Source: Collinsella sp. (GTDB lineage Bacteria > Actinomycetota > Coriobacteriia > Coriobacteriales > Coriobacteriaceae). Taken from it: 18,384 bases of DNA. The position numbers and the translations under genes are program-made. The notes under the pieces were generated by a model. That model did no database searches. It worked only from the letters and a program-made list of their open reading frames with translations, and was not told the origin of the DNA. This document shows positions 16,895 to 18,384 of the stretch, piece by piece. The DNA is taken from assembly GCA_019419485.1 (NCBI GenBank), contig DXZV01000017.1, positions 1 through 18,384 on the forward strand. Direction: 5' to 3'. Numbering within the stretch: position 1 is the stretch's first letter; the number at the start of each line of letters is the position of its first letter.

Positions 16895-18103
16895 ATGTCA
16901 CCAAACAGCGATTCCATCCTTTCCCAGGAGCTCTCGCGCCGCACTGTCCTTAAGGCCCTGTTCGGCGCCGCTTCTGCGGCAGTTCTTTTTGGCTTGCCCA
17001 CTCGCGCCCATGCGGCGGAGGCTTCCAAAGAAACCACCGATAAACTGAATGCCGCCCAGGCCCAGCTCGACGAGGTTCAGGCCCAGCTCGACAGCATCGC
17101 AAATGAATACGCGGCGCTGGCCAACAAGAACGCCCAGACCCTCAACGATATCGAGGGCGTACAGGGCAAGATTGACAGCACGCAGGCGCAGATCGATGAA
17201 AAGAAGGCCGAGCTCAAAAAGAAGCGCGACGATCTTTCCGATCGCGTTTCCGCCAGCTATAAATCGGGCGGTACCAACATCCTGTCGCTGCTGCTCGCTT
17301 CGGGTTCGTTTGAGGAGCTCGTCGCCAATGCGCACTATGTTGAGAAGATCAACAAGAGCGACCGCGACGCAATCGAGGACATTCAGACCATCCAGGAAGA
17401 GCTCGATGCGCAAAAGACAGAGCTTGAGTCGCAGAAGGCCGACTTAGAGAAGCTCAAGGACCAGCAGACTGCCCAGATGCAGGACATGCAGGCAAAGCAG
17501 CAAGAGGTCCAGACCGTGCTGAACGGTCTTTCCGACGACGTCAAGGAGCTCATGGCTCAACGCGATTCCGAGATTCTCGCTGCCGCCCAGGCCGAGGAGG
17601 CTGCCAGGAAGGCCGCTGCCGCTGCCGCAGCCGCCGCGAACAAGAACAATTCCTACTCGGGTGGTTCGAGCTCGGGCGGTGGATCGTATGCGCCCGGAAC
17701 TCCGCAGCAGAATGCCGGCTCGGGCAAGCAGCAGGCCGTCGTCAACGCGTGCTACTCCACACCTTCGCCGGGTCAGAACTGGTGCGCGGCGTGGGTTACC
17801 AATGTCTTCCGTAACGCCGGCGTTGGCTACTTTGGCGGTAACGCGTGCGATATGTTTAACGCCTGGTGCTATAGCTCCGACCGCTCGGCGCTGCAGGTGG
17901 GCATGATCGTGGCCGACTCCTCACATAGCGGCACCGGTGCGCCGGGCCTGCTGTATGGCCACGTGGGCATCTATATCGGCGGTGGCATCGTTATGAGTAA
18001 CGAAGGTCCCATTACGTCGAAGTCGCTCGATTCGTTTATTTCGTTCTACGGTACGGGCTCTGGCGTGCGTTGGGGCTGGCTTGGCGGCATTGCGCTGTCG
18101 TAA
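16895..18103 (+). CDS. Secreted coiled-coil peptidoglycan hydrolase with CHAP/NlpC-type domain
   Basis: A 402-residue exported cell-wall hydrolase. The N-terminus has a twin-arginine motif SRRTVLK (14-20), a hydrophobic core and an AHA cleavage site near residue 40. Residues about 45-235 are predicted coiled coil, like the PcsB N-terminal domain, which in that family controls the enzyme through the division complex FtsEX. An Ala-rich stretch (239-248) and a Ser/Gly linker (252-275) follow. The C-terminal cysteine peptidase-like domain has Cys297 in GQNWCAAWV, His356 in YGHVGIYIG and Asn369/Glu370 as the likely polar third residue. It resembles CHAP more than NlpC/P60. Three further cysteines (286, 318, 325) may form a disulfide. 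ATG 16895 has CGGAG with five bases between. Likely an amidase or endopeptidase in cell separation; the bond cut is not known. Confidence 0.88.
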   Translation: MSPNSDSILSQELSRRTVLKALFGAASAAVLFGLPTRAHAAEASKETTDKLNAAQAQLDEVQAQLDSIANEYAALANKNAQTLNDIEGVQGKIDSTQAQIDEKKAELKKKRDDLSDRVSASYKSGGTNILSLLLASGSFEELVANAHYVEKINKSDRDAIEDIQTIQEELDAQKTELESQKADLEKLKDQQTAQMQDMQAKQQEVQTVLNGLSDDVKELMAQRDSEILAAAQAEEAARKAAAAAAAAANKNNSYSGGSSSGGGSYAPGTPQQNAGSGKQQAVVNACYSTPSPGQNWCAAWVTNVFRNAGVGYFGGNACDMFNAWCYSSDRSALQVGMIVADSSHSGTGAPGLLYGHVGIYIGGGIVMSNEGPITSKSLDSFISFYGTGSGVRWGWLGGIALS

Positions 18104-18125
18104 CGGCGGTTTGAAGTAAGTTGGT

Positions 18126-18250
18126 CCGTGGCTGCCCGAAAGGCATTAGGTTGCCTGCCCGGACAGTCCTGCTCGCACGGAGAGCACATTAAGTGCTCTC
18201 CGGCTCGTGCGGAACTCGCGATCAACCTAATGCCTTTCGGGCAGCCACGG
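18126..18250. repeat. 125-bp element with perfect 28-bp inverted repeats
   Basis: Arms 18126-18153 and 18223-18250 are exact reverse complements over 28 bp. The 69-nt interior holds a second hairpin, GGAGAGCAC (18179-18187) with GTGCTCTCC (18193-18201), loop ATTAA. This is flanked by a five-base CGCAC/GTGCG pairing (18174-18178 with 18207-18211) interrupted by a bulge. The whole would fold into one long stem with an internal bulged hairpin. No T-run follows either arm, and no reading frame is evident. It begins 22 bp after the stop codon of the hydrolase gene. It may be a MITE-like element, a structured RNA or an mRNA 3' end element. Confidence 0.85.
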
Positions 18251-18304
18251 ATCTCTCGGGTCCAATACGTCACACACCGGACTGGTTTATCTAAATAAAT
18301 ATGG

Positions 18305-18331
18305 AGAAGGCCCCTTTCGGGGCCTTCTTTG
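18305..18331 (+). terminator. Terminator, likely of the hydrolase gene
   Basis: A 10-bp perfect stem, AGAAGGCCCC (18305-18314) with GGGGCCTTCT (18319-18328), tetraloop TTTC, followed by TTG. The last part of the right arm adds to the T-rich end. It is about 200 bp past the hydrolase stop codon with the inverted-repeat element between. Confidence 0.8.
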
Positions 18332-18384
18332 TGGCTCTTCGGGGGTTTGTGTGGGTTAGCCGCCCGGTAAAAGCGCCCGCCTAG

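Overview
The window looks like chromosomal DNA of a high-GC Gram-positive gut actinobacterium of the class Coriobacteriia, most probably Collinsella. This rests on the codon use (GC-rich third positions), the twin-arginine style signal peptides, the shape of a CwlM-like actinobacterial protein, and a maltodextrin gene set mixing an ABC importer with a PTS. It is inferred from protein resemblance only; no search was possible.

Layout. 1-543: non-coding, with a REP-like palindrome and a duplicated tail of the neighbouring tRNA gene. 540-614 (-): tRNA-Gln(UUG) with its own terminator. 656-2723 (-): a CwlM-like cytoplasmic peptidoglycan-binding/degenerate amidase protein and a polyprenyl diphosphate synthase. 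2839-5289 (-): one polypeptide joining PTS EIIC, EIIB and a Cof-type HAD phosphatase. 5518-6237 (+): a TreR-like GntR/UTRA repressor transcribed divergently from the PTS gene. 6544-10909 (+): a four-gene maltodextrin-type ABC operon (binding lipoprotein, two permeases, MsmK-type ATPase). 10910-11444: a convergent intergenic region with a terminator at each end and four tandem 57-bp hairpin units between them. 15346-11445 (-): malQ then glgP. 16628-15567 (-): galE. 16895-18103 (+): a Tat-exported coiled-coil/CHAP cell-wall hydrolase, followed by a 125-bp element with a perfect 28-bp inverted repeat and a terminator.

How the genes work together. The central 12 kb forms an alpha-glucan utilisation block. 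The ABC system would import malto-oligosaccharides; MalQ would disproportionate them into longer chains plus glucose; GlgP would phosphorolyse the chains to glucose-1-phosphate. The PTS-HAD protein would bring in a glucose, maltose or trehalose type sugar as a phosphoester, and its fused phosphatase could remove the phosphate. A shared palindrome, consensus TTGTTTAAACAA, lies before the PTS gene, before the GntR gene, twice before the ABC operon and inside the malQ promoter. The best explanation is that this one repressor controls the whole block, including the distant malQ-glgP operon.

Least explained parts: the four-unit hairpin array (11049-11347), the 125-bp inverted-repeat element (18126-18250), the PTS-HAD fusion, and the tRNA-tail duplication (248-559).
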